NCBI GenBank assembly: GCA_003153505.1
Contig: PLZA01000052.1
Span: 50,427-114,426 of the forward strand
Length of the DNA stretch: 64,000 bases
Direction of reading: 5' to 3'
From: Candidatus Dormiibacterota bacterium
GTDB taxonomy: Bacteria; Chloroflexota; Dormibacteria; Aeolococcales; Aeolococcaceae
In this document: positions 32,994 to 41,880 of the stretch, piece by piece
How the letters are laid out: each line of letters opens with the position of its first letter
Numbering within the stretch: position 1 is the stretch's first letter
Notes under the pieces: generated by a model
The model's input: the letters and a program-made list of their open reading frames with translations, nothing else
Told to the model about the DNA's origin: nothing
The model's database searches: none
Translations under genes and position numbers: made by a program

Positions 32994-34550
32994 TCACGAC
33001 CGGTCGATCAGCGCGGCGATGACCGCCGGCGACCCCTGTAAGGCGGTGCGCTGCATGAAGTGTTTCACGGCGCGAAGGCCACCGAGCTCCTCGCCGCCAC
33101 CCGCCCGCCCCGGGCCGCCGTGGACCAGCTGTGGCATCGGCGTCCCGTGCCCGGTCGATTCCCCGGCGCAGTCGCGATCGAGAACGAGGAGACGGCCGTG
33201 ATGCGGCGCCGCAGTCATCACCACCGCACGGACGAAGTCGGGATCGTAGGAGACCACCGAGCCGACCAGGCTGCCGTTGCCGCGCGCGGCCAGCGCCCCG
33301 ACGTCATCGGTCTGCGCGTAGGGGATCAGAGTCGTCACCGGGCCGAATGCCTCGATCTCGTGCGATTCCGAACGTTCGCTGTCGGTGCACAGCAGCACCA
33401 CCGGCGCCATGAACGCGCCACGCTCAGCGTCTGCGTCGACGGGATCGACCGACATCGGGTTGCCGTACACGACCTCTGACGTGCGCGCCAATGCGCCGAC
33501 GGCCTCGCGCACCTCAGCGCGCTGCTGGAGGCTGACAAGCGCCCCCATGGTCACCGTGTCGTTGCGTGGGTTGCCGACCACCACCTTGTCGAGCCGCGCT
33601 CGCAGCCCGGCGATCACGTCGTCGACCATGGACTCGGGGACGAGCGCGCGGCGGATGCACGTGCACCGCTGTCCCGCCTTGGTGATGATCTCTCGAGCGA
33701 TCTCCTTGACGTAGAGGTCGAATTCCGGTGTCCCCGTGACGGCGTCCGGTCCGAGGATCGAGCAGTTGAGCGAGTCGGTCTCGGCGTTGAAACGCGCCGC
33801 CTGCCGGGTCACCGCGGCGTTGCCGCGCAGCACGGCCGCGGTGCCGGCGCTGCCGGTGAACGCGATCACATCCTCGCCGCCGAGGTGATCGAGCAGATCG
33901 CCGGCGCCGCCGCACACGAACTGCACCGCGCCCTCGGGGAGCGCGCCCGACGCGATCACGTCGCGCATCACCGCGGCGGTGAGGTATGCCGTCTGGGTCG
34001 CGGGTTTGACGATTGTCGGAACGCCCGCGAGCACGGCGGGCGCGAGCTTCTCGAGCATGCCCCACACCGGGAAGTTGAAGGCGTTGACCTGCAGTACAAC
34101 ACCGCGCAGCGACGTGTACACATGCTGTCCGACAAACGTCCCGGCTTTGCCGACCGGCTCGAGGTCACCGTCGGTGAGGAGATATCCATCCGGCAGCTCG
34201 CGCCTGCCCCGGCTGCTGAAGACGAATGTCGTTCCGATCCCGCCGTCGATATCGCCGGTTGCGTCACGCCGCGTCGCGCCGGTCGCCAGCGAGAGCTCGT
34301 GATACGCGGCCTTGCGGGCGTCGAGGTAGGTGGCCAGGTCCTTCAACGCCGCGGCGCGTTCCTGGAACGTGAGACCGCGGAGCGCGGGACCACCCACGCG
34401 CCGCGCATGCTCGACGAGCTTTCGGGTGTCGAGGCCGGTGCTGGACACCCGCGCAACCGGATCCCCGGTCGCCGCGTCGACGACCGTCGCGCCCTCGTCC
34501 GGCGCGGTGTACCACTCGCCGGCGACGTAGCTGGCGAGCATCTCAGGCAT
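32994..34550 (-). CDS. PaaZ/BoxD-like CoA-semialdehyde dehydrogenase
   Basis: 518 residues when started at ATG 34550 (MPEMLASYVAGEW). The aldehyde-dehydrogenase fold is complete: LQVNAFNFPVWGMLEKLAPA, PTIVKPATQTAYL, GDLLDHLGGEDVIAFTGSAG, the general-base Glu of FNAETDSLN and the catalytic Cys in KAGQRCTCIRRALV. It belongs to the branch of PaaZ (phenylacetyl-CoA route) and BoxD (benzoyl-CoA route), which oxidise a CoA-bound semialdehyde. The hydratase (MaoC) domain that follows in full-length PaaZ is absent, and the size is that of BoxD. First gene of the five-gene minus-strand operon. Confidence 0.75.
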   Translation of the reverse strand: MPEMLASYVAGEWYTAPDEGATVVDAATGDPVARVSSTGLDTRKLVEHARRVGGPALRGLTFQERAAALKDLATYLDARKAAYHELSLATGATRRDATGDIDGGIGTTFVFSSRGRRELPDGYLLTDGDLEPVGKAGTFVGQHVYTSLRGVVLQVNAFNFPVWGMLEKLAPAVLAGVPTIVKPATQTAYLTAAVMRDVIASGALPEGAVQFVCGGAGDLLDHLGGEDVIAFTGSAGTAAVLRGNAAVTRQAARFNAETDSLNCSILGPDAVTGTPEFDLYVKEIAREIITKAGQRCTCIRRALVPESMVDDVIAGLRARLDKVVVGNPRNDTVTMGALVSLQQRAEVREAVGALARTSEVVYGNPMSVDPVDADAERGAFMAPVVLLCTDSERSESHEIEAFGPVTTLIPYAQTDDVGALAARGNGSLVGSVVSYDPDFVRAVVMTAAPHHGRLLVLDRDCAGESTGHGTPMPQLVHGGPGRAGGGEELGGLRAVKHFMQRTALQGSPAVIAALIDRS

Positions 34551-34701
34551 CAGCCGGCTCCGGGTGCCGGTGACGAACCATGTCAGCTCCCCCTCGATCA
34601 AACGGTTCTCACGCAGCTTCACGTGCATGCCGCGCGACACGTACGAGCGCAATTATCGCCATCTCTGTAACGCTTTGGAGGGGGAGTCGGTTGATTGGAA
34701 T

Positions 34702-35334
34702 ATGCACGTCAAGTCAATCGGAATGCTCCTCACGGCACCCGCCTTCGGACTGACGGTCGCCGCCTGCGGAAGTGGCGCGGCGCAGCCGACGAAACAGGCC
34801 ACCGTTGCCCTGTCAACGCCTTCGACCACCGCGACCCCATCGTCGACTCTGTCGACCGCATCACTGCCGCAGGATCCCTGCCAGTGGCTGCTCGAGAGTG
34901 ATGCGCAACAGCTCCTCGGGGTTGCGATCAACACCAAGATGGATGGCCAGACGAATTGCAGCTACTCCCCGGGCACGCTCGAGGCAACTGCCTCTCCAGC
35001 ACCGGGCGCGGCCGACGGCGCGTCGCTCGACATCCTCGACAGCACTTCGTTCGCGAGCGGGCAGACGTCCCTGCAGGCGGACGGCGTGACGTACTCCATC
35101 GTCTTCGTCCCGTCCGCGAACGTGATCCCTGGATCATCCACAAACGACGCAACGTTCTTTGCCATTGGGAGCGGGTCGAGCGCCCATCCCGCCTGGACAT
35201 ATCTGTACGTGCAGATTGGCGGCAACGTCTCTTTCCGCGTGGGGCTGCTGGCCCCGTCGCTGTCGGCTCCCGAGCTGGAGGCCAAGGATCAGACGGCGGC
35301 GCTCGATGTGTTGAGAAACCTCAAGCTCCACTGA
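34702..35334 (+). CDS. Lipoprotein of unknown function
   Basis: 210 residues from ATG 34702: a short basic start, hydrophobic core and lipobox LTVAAC, then a Thr/Ser-rich linker and a mature domain beginning at QDPCQWLLESDAQQLLGV, with a second Cys at TNCSYSPG. 'C-x-LL-x-xxE/DAxxLLG' followed by 'C-x-Y' is the arrangement seen in small actinobacterial DUF3558-type lipoproteins, so that family is a fair guess. It is divergent from the aldehyde dehydrogenase and lies just before the SOS promoter. Confidence 0.6.
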   Translation: MHVKSIGMLLTAPAFGLTVAACGSGAAQPTKQATVALSTPSTTATPSSTLSTASLPQDPCQWLLESDAQQLLGVAINTKMDGQTNCSYSPGTLEATASPAPGAADGASLDILDSTSFASGQTSLQADGVTYSIVFVPSANVIPGSSTNDATFFAIGSGSSAHPAWTYLYVQIGGNVSFRVGLLAPSLSAPELEAKDQTAALDVLRNLKLH

Positions 35335-35394
35335 GCATCCGGGGCGCCTCGCCGGTCCCCAGGATGAGGGTCTGGCGCGCGGCCTGAGCTGCGC

Positions 35395-35423
35395 TTGCGA
35401 ATCGAACATCTGTTCGCTACACT
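35395..35423 (+). promoter_or_regulatory. SOS-regulated promoter of the mutasome operon
   Basis: TTGCGA (35395-35400) and TACACT (35418-35423) are 17 bp apart and read as -35 and -10. The spacer holds the LexA-type palindrome at 35403-35416, so bound repressor would cover the promoter. imuA starts 65 bp downstream. Confidence 0.7.
35403..35416. promoter_or_regulatory. LexA (SOS) box CGAACATCTGTTCG
   Basis: Matches the Gram-positive LexA consensus CGAAC-N4-GTTCG with perfect 5-bp arms. It is placed inside the spacer of the predicted imuA promoter. Confidence 0.85.
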
Positions 35424-35488
35424 GACGTCCCGCCTCGGCGCTCCTGCTTTCCGTCCCAGTAGGCGGCGGCCTTTTCCAGTGAGGAGCG

Positions 35489-36289
35489 ATGTCCGATTCC
35501 CTGTCCGCTGCTCTGGCGACACTTCGATCCCGGTACGGTCCCCAGGCGCTCCGCCGTGGTGGGCTGCCGGAGGAGGCCGGCTCGTGGTCCACCGCGGTGC
35601 CGGTCCTCGACGGTGTGCTCACTCCTGGCGGGCTGCCGCACGGCCGGGTCACGCTGCTTGCCGCCGCCGGGCGCGGGCCTTCGGGCCGGCTGACGCTGCT
35701 GCAGTCGCTGGTCGCGCTGGCCAGCCGCGCACACGACACCGGCTATGTGGACCTTGCGGGCACACTCGATCCCGGGTTCCTCGCCGACCTCGGGGCCGAT
35801 CTCGACGCCTGTCTGGTGATCTCCCCCGGCCCCGCCAGGTGGGGGCGCGGGCTGGTCATGGCACGCGCACTGGTGGCTGCGGGCATGCCGTGGGTGGGAG
35901 TGGCGCTCGGCGGTGAGCAGCCCCGTCCGTCGCTCTGGGAGCACGCGCTTGCAGCGCTCGCTGAAGCGGTGGCCAAGCGTGGTGCGATCTGCGTCATCGC
36001 CACTCCGGCTCCGGTCGCGGCGCCGCTTCGCCACGCCTCATCGCTGACGCTGCTCTGCACGGCGGCGGGCTGGCAGCGGGCCAATGGCGATGTGGCAGGG
36101 CTGCGGGTGCGGCTCACCACCGCCAAGAGCAAGCTCGGCGCGCCCGGTGCCGAGGCCACCGTGCTGCTCCGCTATCCCCGCCCCTACGCCACCGCCGAGG
36201 TGATCGGTCTGCCCAGCGTGGTCGTGCCGCGGCTGCAGCCGATCTCCCTGCCAATCCCGGACGTGGCCGGCGTCGCGGCTCGAGGCTGA
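35489..36289 (+). CDS. imuA: ImuA-like RecA-related mutasome protein
   Basis: 266 residues, RecA-like fold without a usable ATP site: the P-loop position reads AAAGRGPSGRLTLLQ, lacking the GK[ST]. The layout (GGLPHGRVTLLAAAGRG, DLAGTLDPGFL, ATPAPVAAPLRHASSL) fits the ImuA group. ImuA partners with ImuB and DnaE2 in SOS-induced error-prone translesion synthesis. ATG 35489 follows GAGGAG with short spacing. The gene is directly downstream of the LexA-controlled promoter and 1 bp before imuB. Confidence 0.75.
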   Translation: MSDSLSAALATLRSRYGPQALRRGGLPEEAGSWSTAVPVLDGVLTPGGLPHGRVTLLAAAGRGPSGRLTLLQSLVALASRAHDTGYVDLAGTLDPGFLADLGADLDACLVISPGPARWGRGLVMARALVAAGMPWVGVALGGEQPRPSLWEHALAALAEAVAKRGAICVIATPAPVAAPLRHASSLTLLCTAAGWQRANGDVAGLRVRLTTAKSKLGAPGAEATVLLRYPRPYATAEVIGLPSVVVPRLQPISLPIPDVAGVAARG

Positions 36290-36290
36290 G

Positions 36291-37499
36291 GTGCGCGTTC
36301 TCTGTGCTCGCCATCCGCACCTCGGCCTGCTGGCGGCCCTGCGCCGCTATCCCGAATTGCGCGGGGAGCCGGTGATCCTGGGCGGAGCTCCTGAGTTGCG
36401 GCTCCCGGTCGTCGCCGCTTCGGCGGCGGCGCAGGCGGCCGGAGTGCGAGTGGGGCAACCGCTCCGCCAGGCACAGCAATCCTGCCCCGCAGCGGTGTTC
36501 GTTCCGCTCGATCCAGCCGGGGTCGCACGGTTGCGCGCCGCAGTCTGCGCCGAGCTCCACCGGCTCTCGCCCACGGTGGAAGCGGGTGACGAGGAGGCAT
36601 TCGGTGATCTCTCCGGTCGCCACGCGGAGTTCTCCGACGAAGCCGCCTGGGCCTCCGCCCTGGCGCGCGGGCTGCGCGGTGTGCTCGATGTGGAGATCGC
36701 CGTGGGCGTGGCCGGATCGCGATTCGTTGCCGGCCTGGCGGCGCGGGCGAGCCATCCCGGCCGGATCCGCCGGGTTCGCTCCGGCGACGAAGCAGGGTTC
36801 CTGGCGCCGCTGCCGCTCGACGTGCTTCCCGTCGATCCGGCGGTCACCGCCCGGCTCGCGGCCTTCGGACTCGACTGTCTCGGCGCGGTGGCAGGCCTGG
36901 GGCCGGCCGATCTCCAGCGCCAGTTCGGTCCCGATGGGCTTCGGCTGTACCAGCTGGCGCGTGGCGAGGACAGCGGGGGAATCCATCCGGCACCGGCGCA
37001 ACGGGCCTGGAGCGAGCGGCTCGTGCTCGACGGCGCCACCGGTGATCTCGAGATCCTGCTTCGGGCCGTCCGGCGGTGCGCCACGGCACTCGGTGGCCGG
37101 CTCACCGCCGAGGCCCTGGCGGCCGGTGAGGTGAGCGTGGTGTTCGAAATCGAGGAAGCCGAGGCGATCTCGACTGCGGCGGTGCCCCCGGCACCCTCGG
37201 GGAACAGTGGTGAGCTCTGGACGGCGGCGCTCGGCCTTCTCGGTGAGCTGAAGCCTCACGCACCCGTGGCGGCTGTTCGGCTGGTGGTGAGCCGGCTGAC
37301 CCCGGCTGCAGGCCGGCAGGCTGATCTGCTGCGCCCCGGCGACGGCGCCCACGATGCGGTGGTCGCCACGGCAGATCGTCTCCGGAGCCGGTTCGGTGCC
37401 GCCACGGTGCGCCGGCCCAGGCTCGCACTGGATCCCGGCGATCTTCCGGAACGGCGGTTCACGTGGGTGGCCCCGGTCGTCGTGGGCGCAGCCCGATGA
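36291..37499 (+). CDS. imuB: ImuB, Y-family polymerase-like mutasome hub
   Basis: 402 residues with the Y-family outline: finger/palm start PHLGLLAALRRYPEL ... PVILGG, palm loop AGDEEAFGDLSGRH in place of the usual SIDEAYLD, helix-hairpin-helix LDCLGAVAGLGPADL, and a little-finger region after YQLARGEDSGG. The N-terminal catalytic Asp is not evident, as is usual for ImuB, which acts as an adaptor linking the beta clamp and DnaE2 rather than as a polymerase. Start GTG 36291. Its stop overlaps the next small gene (ATGA). Confidence 0.75.
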   Translation: MRVLCARHPHLGLLAALRRYPELRGEPVILGGAPELRLPVVAASAAAQAAGVRVGQPLRQAQQSCPAAVFVPLDPAGVARLRAAVCAELHRLSPTVEAGDEEAFGDLSGRHAEFSDEAAWASALARGLRGVLDVEIAVGVAGSRFVAGLAARASHPGRIRRVRSGDEAGFLAPLPLDVLPVDPAVTARLAAFGLDCLGAVAGLGPADLQRQFGPDGLRLYQLARGEDSGGIHPAPAQRAWSERLVLDGATGDLEILLRAVRRCATALGGRLTAEALAAGEVSVVFEIEEAEAISTAAVPPAPSGNSGELWTAALGLLGELKPHAPVAAVRLVVSRLTPAAGRQADLLRPGDGAHDAVVATADRLRSRFGAATVRRPRLALDPGDLPERRFTWVAPVVVGAAR

Positions 37500-37744
37500 C
37501 CGAGTTGCTCGAGGGCACCGTCGACGTGCGCACCGGCCCGAACGGACAGCTGCTGGCGATCCGAAACGGGTCGGTGTGGGAACGCGTGACCGAGGTGGTG
37601 AACACCTGGCGAGTCGAGACCGACTGGTGGCGGACGCCGGTGGGTCGCGACTACGTGCGATGTCTCCTCAACGGTGGGGATTGCGTCGATCTTTACCGGG
37701 ACCTCCGGACCGGTGCGTGGCATCGGGAACGCCGCTATGACTGA
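37496..37744 (+). CDS. Small protein coupled to imuB (DUF6504-like)
   Basis: 82 residues from ATG 37496, overlapping the imuB stop. The segment WERVTEVVNTWRVETDWWRT followed by RDYVRCLLNGGDCVDLYRDL resembles the small DUF6504-type proteins found beside imuB and dnaE2 in actinobacteria. Function unknown; position and overlap argue for a mutasome component or regulator translated with ImuB. Confidence 0.6.
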   Translation: MTELLEGTVDVRTGPNGQLLAIRNGSVWERVTEVVNTWRVETDWWRTPVGRDYVRCLLNGGDCVDLYRDLRTGAWHRERRYD

Positions 37745-37767
37745 ACCGTATACCGCCCCTCCCTGGT

Positions 37768-37795
37768 GGCCGCCGGTTGAGGGGAACCGGCGGCC
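37768..37795 (+). terminator. 11-bp-stem hairpin before dnaE2
   Basis: GGCCGCCGGTT (37768-37778) pairs perfectly with AACCGGCGGCC (37785-37795) around a 6-base loop GAGGGG. No T-tract follows, so it may attenuate or separate dnaE2 from the upstream genes, or act as an mRNA processing or stability element. Confidence 0.45.
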
Positions 37796-37910
37796 GGGAA
37801 AGGGGAGAAGGCCTGAGGCAGGCACCTCCTGGTGCCGTTTGCGTCGGTGGGCTGACCCGACCGATAGTTACACAAAATTGTAGTAGTTGTCAAGCCGCCA
37901 CACCGCGCCG

Positions 37911-40900
37911 ATGCCCGGGTTTGCCGAACTCGCCGCCCGTTCCCACTACTCCTTCCTGGAGGGGGCAGCCTCGCCCAAGACCATGGTCGAGACCGCAGGC
38001 CGGCTCGGAATCTCAGCGCTCGCCCTCTGTGACCGCAACGGCCTCTACGGAGCGGTCGAGCTGATCCAGGCGGCGAAGGCGCAGGGGATCCATCCGATCA
38101 TCGGAACCGAGCTCGAGCTGGCCGGAGGCTCGCGACTCCGCCTGCTCGCGCGCAGCCGCACCGGATACCGCCAGCTCTGCCGTGCGGTCAGTGCGGCCCA
38201 GCTCGCGGGAGTCAAGGGGCAGCCCCGCTTGGTTATCGACGGGCTCGAGTCGGGCGCGACCGTCTCAGGGCAAGGGGCCTTCCAGGAGATCCGGACGGGT
38301 GACGTCGCAGGGGGGCGCCTGCCCGGCGTGTTTACGGAAGCTGGGACGGAGGGGCCCCCGCGACGGCAGGACCCGTCCGGATCGCACTCGCGCGGCGCTT
38401 CCAGAGCGCATAAGCGCCCGACTTTGCCGCCGCCAGAGCGGCCGGCTTCGCTGCGGCCGACTGCTGGGCCGTTCCCCGCTGGGTGGCCGGGATTGCCGTC
38501 GACGACCCTGCTGGTCGAGAGTGAGCCGGCTCGTGTTGATCCCGCGGAGCTGGACGATTGCATCGCGCTCATCGGCGGGTCGCGCAGTGCTGTTGTCGAA
38601 GCTCTTGTGCACGGTGATCGGCGCGAGGCATTGCGCAATGCGCAGTTGGTGCGGGAGTGTTTCGGGCGCGACCGCGTGGCGATGCTGGTGAGCAATCACC
38701 GGCATCCCGCGGATCGATGGCTGATCGCGGAGTGCGCGGCGATCGCCCAGGCGGCGGACATCCCGCTGGTGGCGAGCGCCACCCCGGATCACGCCACCGT
38801 CGAGGACAAGCCGCTGCTCGATGTGCTCACCGCGATCCGCCATCGCACCACCCTCGACCAGGCCGCTGCCCACGGCCTGCTCCTGCCCAACAGCGAGCAC
38901 CGTCTGCACAGCGAGGCGGCGCTGCGCGCACTGCTTCCCGACCTTCCTGAAGCGTTCGACAACGCGGCGCATATCGCCGCCGCATGCGAGGTGTCGCTCG
39001 ACTTCAGCGATGTGCGCTTCCCAGGCTTCCCCGTGCCCAAGGGTGAGACGCCGTTCTCCGTGCTCTACCGGCTCTGCCAGGAGGCGGTGCAGCACAAGTA
39101 CCACCCCATGACTCGCGCTGTCGCAGCCCGGCTGCAGCGCGAGCTCGACGTCATCGAGAAGACGCGGCTCGCCGAGTTCTTCCTGATCACCTGGGACATC
39201 ATGCGATTCGCTCGCGAGCACGGCATCCCAGGACAGGGACGCGGCAGCGCGGCGGACTCGATCGTCGCCTATCTGCTCGGGGTCACGCGTGTCGATCCGG
39301 TTGCGCACGACCTGCTCTTCGAGCGATTCCTGCACGAGGACCACCAGGGCACGCCCGACATCGACATCGATTTCTCGACCGACCATCGCGAGCAGGTGCT
39401 CCAGTACGTGTACGACAAATATGGTCCGGATCGCACCGGGATGGTCGCCAACGTCGTCACCTTCAGGCCGCGCATGGCCATCCGCCAGGTGGGCGCCGCC
39501 ATGGGCTTCCCGGAGACCGTCATCGACAAGCTCAGCACGCACACCGACAGCTGGTACCTCGCCGACGTGGAGTCAACGCTCGCATCTGCCGGTGTGGAAA
39601 CTACGATGGCGGCTGATGCCGATGCAGGCACAGCAACGCCGAGTGACGTCGATGCAGGCACCACGAGGCCGGGTGGCGTCGCGGGGGGGCGCCGGCCCGG
39701 CGTGTTCACGGAAGCCGGGACGGAGGGGCCCCCGCGACGACAGGACCCGGCCGTCGATGTGTCGAAGCCGACGTCATCCGGCGTTGCGGTGTCGATACCG
39801 GCGTCAACCGGCGACGTGCCAAACCACGCGTGGCAGCAGTTCGTCGGAATACTGCGCCGCATCGAGGGGACCCCCCGACATCTGAGCATTCATGTCGGCG
39901 GCATGCTGGTCACGGGCGAGCCGCTTGTCGACGTCGTGCCGGTGGAGCGGGCGACCATGCCGGGGCGCGTCGTCGTGCAATTCGACAAGGACGACGTCGA
40001 GGACATGGGCCTCATCAAGATGGACCTGCTCGGGCTGCGCACGCTGTCCGCGATCGCGGAGTGCCTCGACCTCATCGAGCAGACCACCGGGCAGCGGCCC
40101 GACCTCGACGCGCTGCCGCTGGAGGATCAGCGCGTCTACGACGTGATCTGCAAGGTCGACACCATCGGGCTGTTTCAGATCGAGTCGCGCGCTCAGCAGC
40201 AATCCCTCTGGCAGTCGCAGCCTCGCTGTTTCAACGACCTGATCGTGCAGGTGGCGATCATCCGCCCGGGGCCGATCCAGGGCGATGCGGTCCACCCCTA
40301 CCTCCGCCGCCGCCAGGGGCTCGAGCCGGTGACCTACCTGCACCCCAAGTTGGAGCCGATCCTGGCGGAAACATGCGGTGTCGTCCTGTACCAGGAGCAG
40401 ATTCTGCGCATCGTCATGGAGATCGCCGGGTACACCGCCGGCGAGGCGGATCGATTCCGCCGGGCGATGAACCGGCACCGTTCGCGGGTGGAGATGGAGG
40501 AGCTGCGCGACGGTTTCATCCGTCGCTGCATCGAGCACGACCTCGATGAGGCGGTGGCGCAGCAGATCTTCAAGAGCGTTGCCGGCTTTGCGGAGTTCGG
40601 TTTCTGCAAGTCGCACGCTGCGGCCTTTGCGCGCACCGCGTATGAGACCGCATGGCTGCGCATGACCTATCCGGCGCACTACACGTGCGCGCTGCTCAAC
40701 GCGCAACCGATGGGCTTCTATCACCCCTCGGTGCTCGTTGACGACGCCAAACGTCACGGGGTCAGGGTCCTGCCGGTCGACGTCACCACAAGCCGGGCGC
40801 GATGCGGTGTTGAGGCCGTCGGGCCGGCGGACTTCGGAATCCGCCTCGGGTTCGCCTACGTGCGCGGGCTGGGACCGTCGGCACGCGCCGCCTGCGATGA

Positions 40901-41726
40901 CGCGGTGGTCGCCGGCGCCAACACGTCGGTCGCTGATTTCTGGCGGCACACGCTCTTGCCCCGGCTGGCCATGGAGAACCTCATCCGCGTTGGCGCCTTC
41001 GATGCGGTGGCGGGCGGTAGGTCGCGCCGTCAACTGCTCTGGACGCTGAAGGAAACCGAGGAAACGCTGCCGCCCCGCAAACGCCGCAGCGCGACCATCG
41101 CGCCCGCCGATCAATCGGTCGTCGCCGCGGCGGTGGTGACCGGGCCGCCGCGGGGGAGCGGGGCGGTGGCCGGCAAACGGCTCGGCGACGCGCCCCACAC
41201 ACCCCATGATCCGCGCACGGACCCGGTACCACCCCTGGTCTCGCTCCCGGCGCCACCACCATCGTTGCCCGCGATGGACGAGCGCACCCGGGTGAACACC
41301 GAGTACGCGCTCACCGAGGTGAGCACGGGACCGCACCTGGTGTCATTCATGCGCGAGCGGTTGAACGCGCTCGGCTGCGTGCCGCTCGGGAAGGTGCGCG
41401 ACCTGGTGGACGGCACCAGGATTCGCGTCGCGGGACTGGTCATCACCCGCCAGCAGCCCTCGACCGCACGCGGCTTCAGATTCTTCACCCTGGCCGACGA
41501 GGATGCCCATCTCGACCTGGTGTTCCGTCCACCCGTGGTGCGGCGCACCCTCGAGGTGAGCCGCCATCCGCTGCTCATGGTCGACGGCAGGCTCCAGGTG
41601 GAGCACGGCCGGGTCAACGTGCTCGTCGAGGTGGTCACAGCGCTCACGCCGGACGGCGACCCGATCGCCCATCCCGGACCCCCCACTCCGGACGCCGGCT
41701 TCCACGGTTCTCACGACTACCGCTGA
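37911..41726 (+). CDS. dnaE2: Error-prone DNA polymerase III alpha subunit DnaE2
   Basis: 1271 residues from ATG 37911 (MPGFAELAARSHYSFLEGA). A PHP domain leads; the polymerase signature includes GQGRGSAADSIVAYLLGV and the catalytic acids in PDIDIDFSTDHRE (about residues 482-494), then SIHVGGMLV, FQIESRAQQ and a C-terminal OB-fold (GLVITRQQPSTARGFRF). DnaE2 performs damage-induced mutagenic synthesis with ImuA and ImuB. The usual length is about 1050-1100; the surplus comes mostly from two low-complexity insertions, around residues 115-200 and 560-625, each holding a copy of a palindromic DNA repeat in the same frame. The polymerase motifs flanking them are intact, so the gene looks functional. 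Confidence 0.9.
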   Translation: MPGFAELAARSHYSFLEGAASPKTMVETAGRLGISALALCDRNGLYGAVELIQAAKAQGIHPIIGTELELAGGSRLRLLARSRTGYRQLCRAVSAAQLAGVKGQPRLVIDGLESGATVSGQGAFQEIRTGDVAGGRLPGVFTEAGTEGPPRRQDPSGSHSRGASRAHKRPTLPPPERPASLRPTAGPFPAGWPGLPSTTLLVESEPARVDPAELDDCIALIGGSRSAVVEALVHGDRREALRNAQLVRECFGRDRVAMLVSNHRHPADRWLIAECAAIAQAADIPLVASATPDHATVEDKPLLDVLTAIRHRTTLDQAAAHGLLLPNSEHRLHSEAALRALLPDLPEAFDNAAHIAAACEVSLDFSDVRFPGFPVPKGETPFSVLYRLCQEAVQHKYHPMTRAVAARLQRELDVIEKTRLAEFFLITWDIMRFAREHGIPGQGRGSAADSIVAYLLGVTRVDPVAHDLLFERFLHEDHQGTPDIDIDFSTDHREQVLQYVYDKYGPDRTGMVANVVTFRPRMAIRQVGAAMGFPETVIDKLSTHTDSWYLADVESTLASAGVETTMAADADAGTATPSDVDAGTTRPGGVAGGRRPGVFTEAGTEGPPRRQDPAVDVSKPTSSGVAVSIPASTGDVPNHAWQQFVGILRRIEGTPRHLSIHVGGMLVTGEPLVDVVPVERATMPGRVVVQFDKDDVEDMGLIKMDLLGLRTLSAIAECLDLIEQTTGQRPDLDALPLEDQRVYDVICKVDTIGLFQIESRAQQQSLWQSQPRCFNDLIVQVAIIRPGPIQGDAVHPYLRRRQGLEPVTYLHPKLEPILAETCGVVLYQEQILRIVMEIAGYTAGEADRFRRAMNRHRSRVEMEELRDGFIRRCIEHDLDEAVAQQIFKSVAGFAEFGFCKSHAAAFARTAYETAWLRMTYPAHYTCALLNAQPMGFYHPSVLVDDAKRHGVRVLPVDVTTSRARCGVEAVGPADFGIRLGFAYVRGLGPSARAACDDAVVAGANTSVADFWRHTLLPRLAMENLIRVGAFDAVAGGRSRRQLLWTLKETEETLPPRKRRSATIAPADQSVVAAAVVTGPPRGSGAVAGKRLGDAPHTPHDPRTDPVPPLVSLPAPPPSLPAMDERTRVNTEYALTEVSTGPHLVSFMRERLNALGCVPLGKVRDLVDGTRIRVAGLVITRQQPSTARGFRFFTLADEDAHLDLVFRPPVVRRTLEVSRHPLLMVDGRLQVEHGRVNVLVEVVTALTPDGDPIAHPGPPTPDAGFHGSHDYR
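38291..38380. repeat. Palindromic repeat in dnaE2, copy 1
   Basis: Nested inverted arms: outer CCGGACGGGT/ACCCGTCCGG (38291-38300, 38371-38380), inner GTCGCAGGGG/CCCCCGCGAC (38304-38313, 38355-38364; one mismatch). The core codes PGVFTEAGTEGPPRRQDP in the dnaE2 frame. Over 24 codons it matches copy 2 at 67 of 72 bases. Confidence 0.8.
39667..39752. repeat. Palindromic repeat in dnaE2, copy 2
   Basis: Nested arms: outer GGCCGGGT/ACCCGGCC (39667-39674, 39745-39752), inner GTCGCGGGGG/CCCCCGCGAC (39678-39687, 39729-39738; perfect). Same reading frame and peptide as copy 1 apart from one residue. The outer arms differ in sequence from copy 1 yet still pair. Confidence 0.8.
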
Positions 41727-41880
41727 CCCGCCCTCGGTCGCCATATGCCGTGGACACGGCGTGACACATCCGTGACACTCCGGCAGCAGTGCCCTGACAT
41801 CACTCGTGCATGGCACGACACCCGTCATAGGCTGCGGGCATCTCGATTGCTACGCCGCGCGCCATGAGGGATGGAAGACG

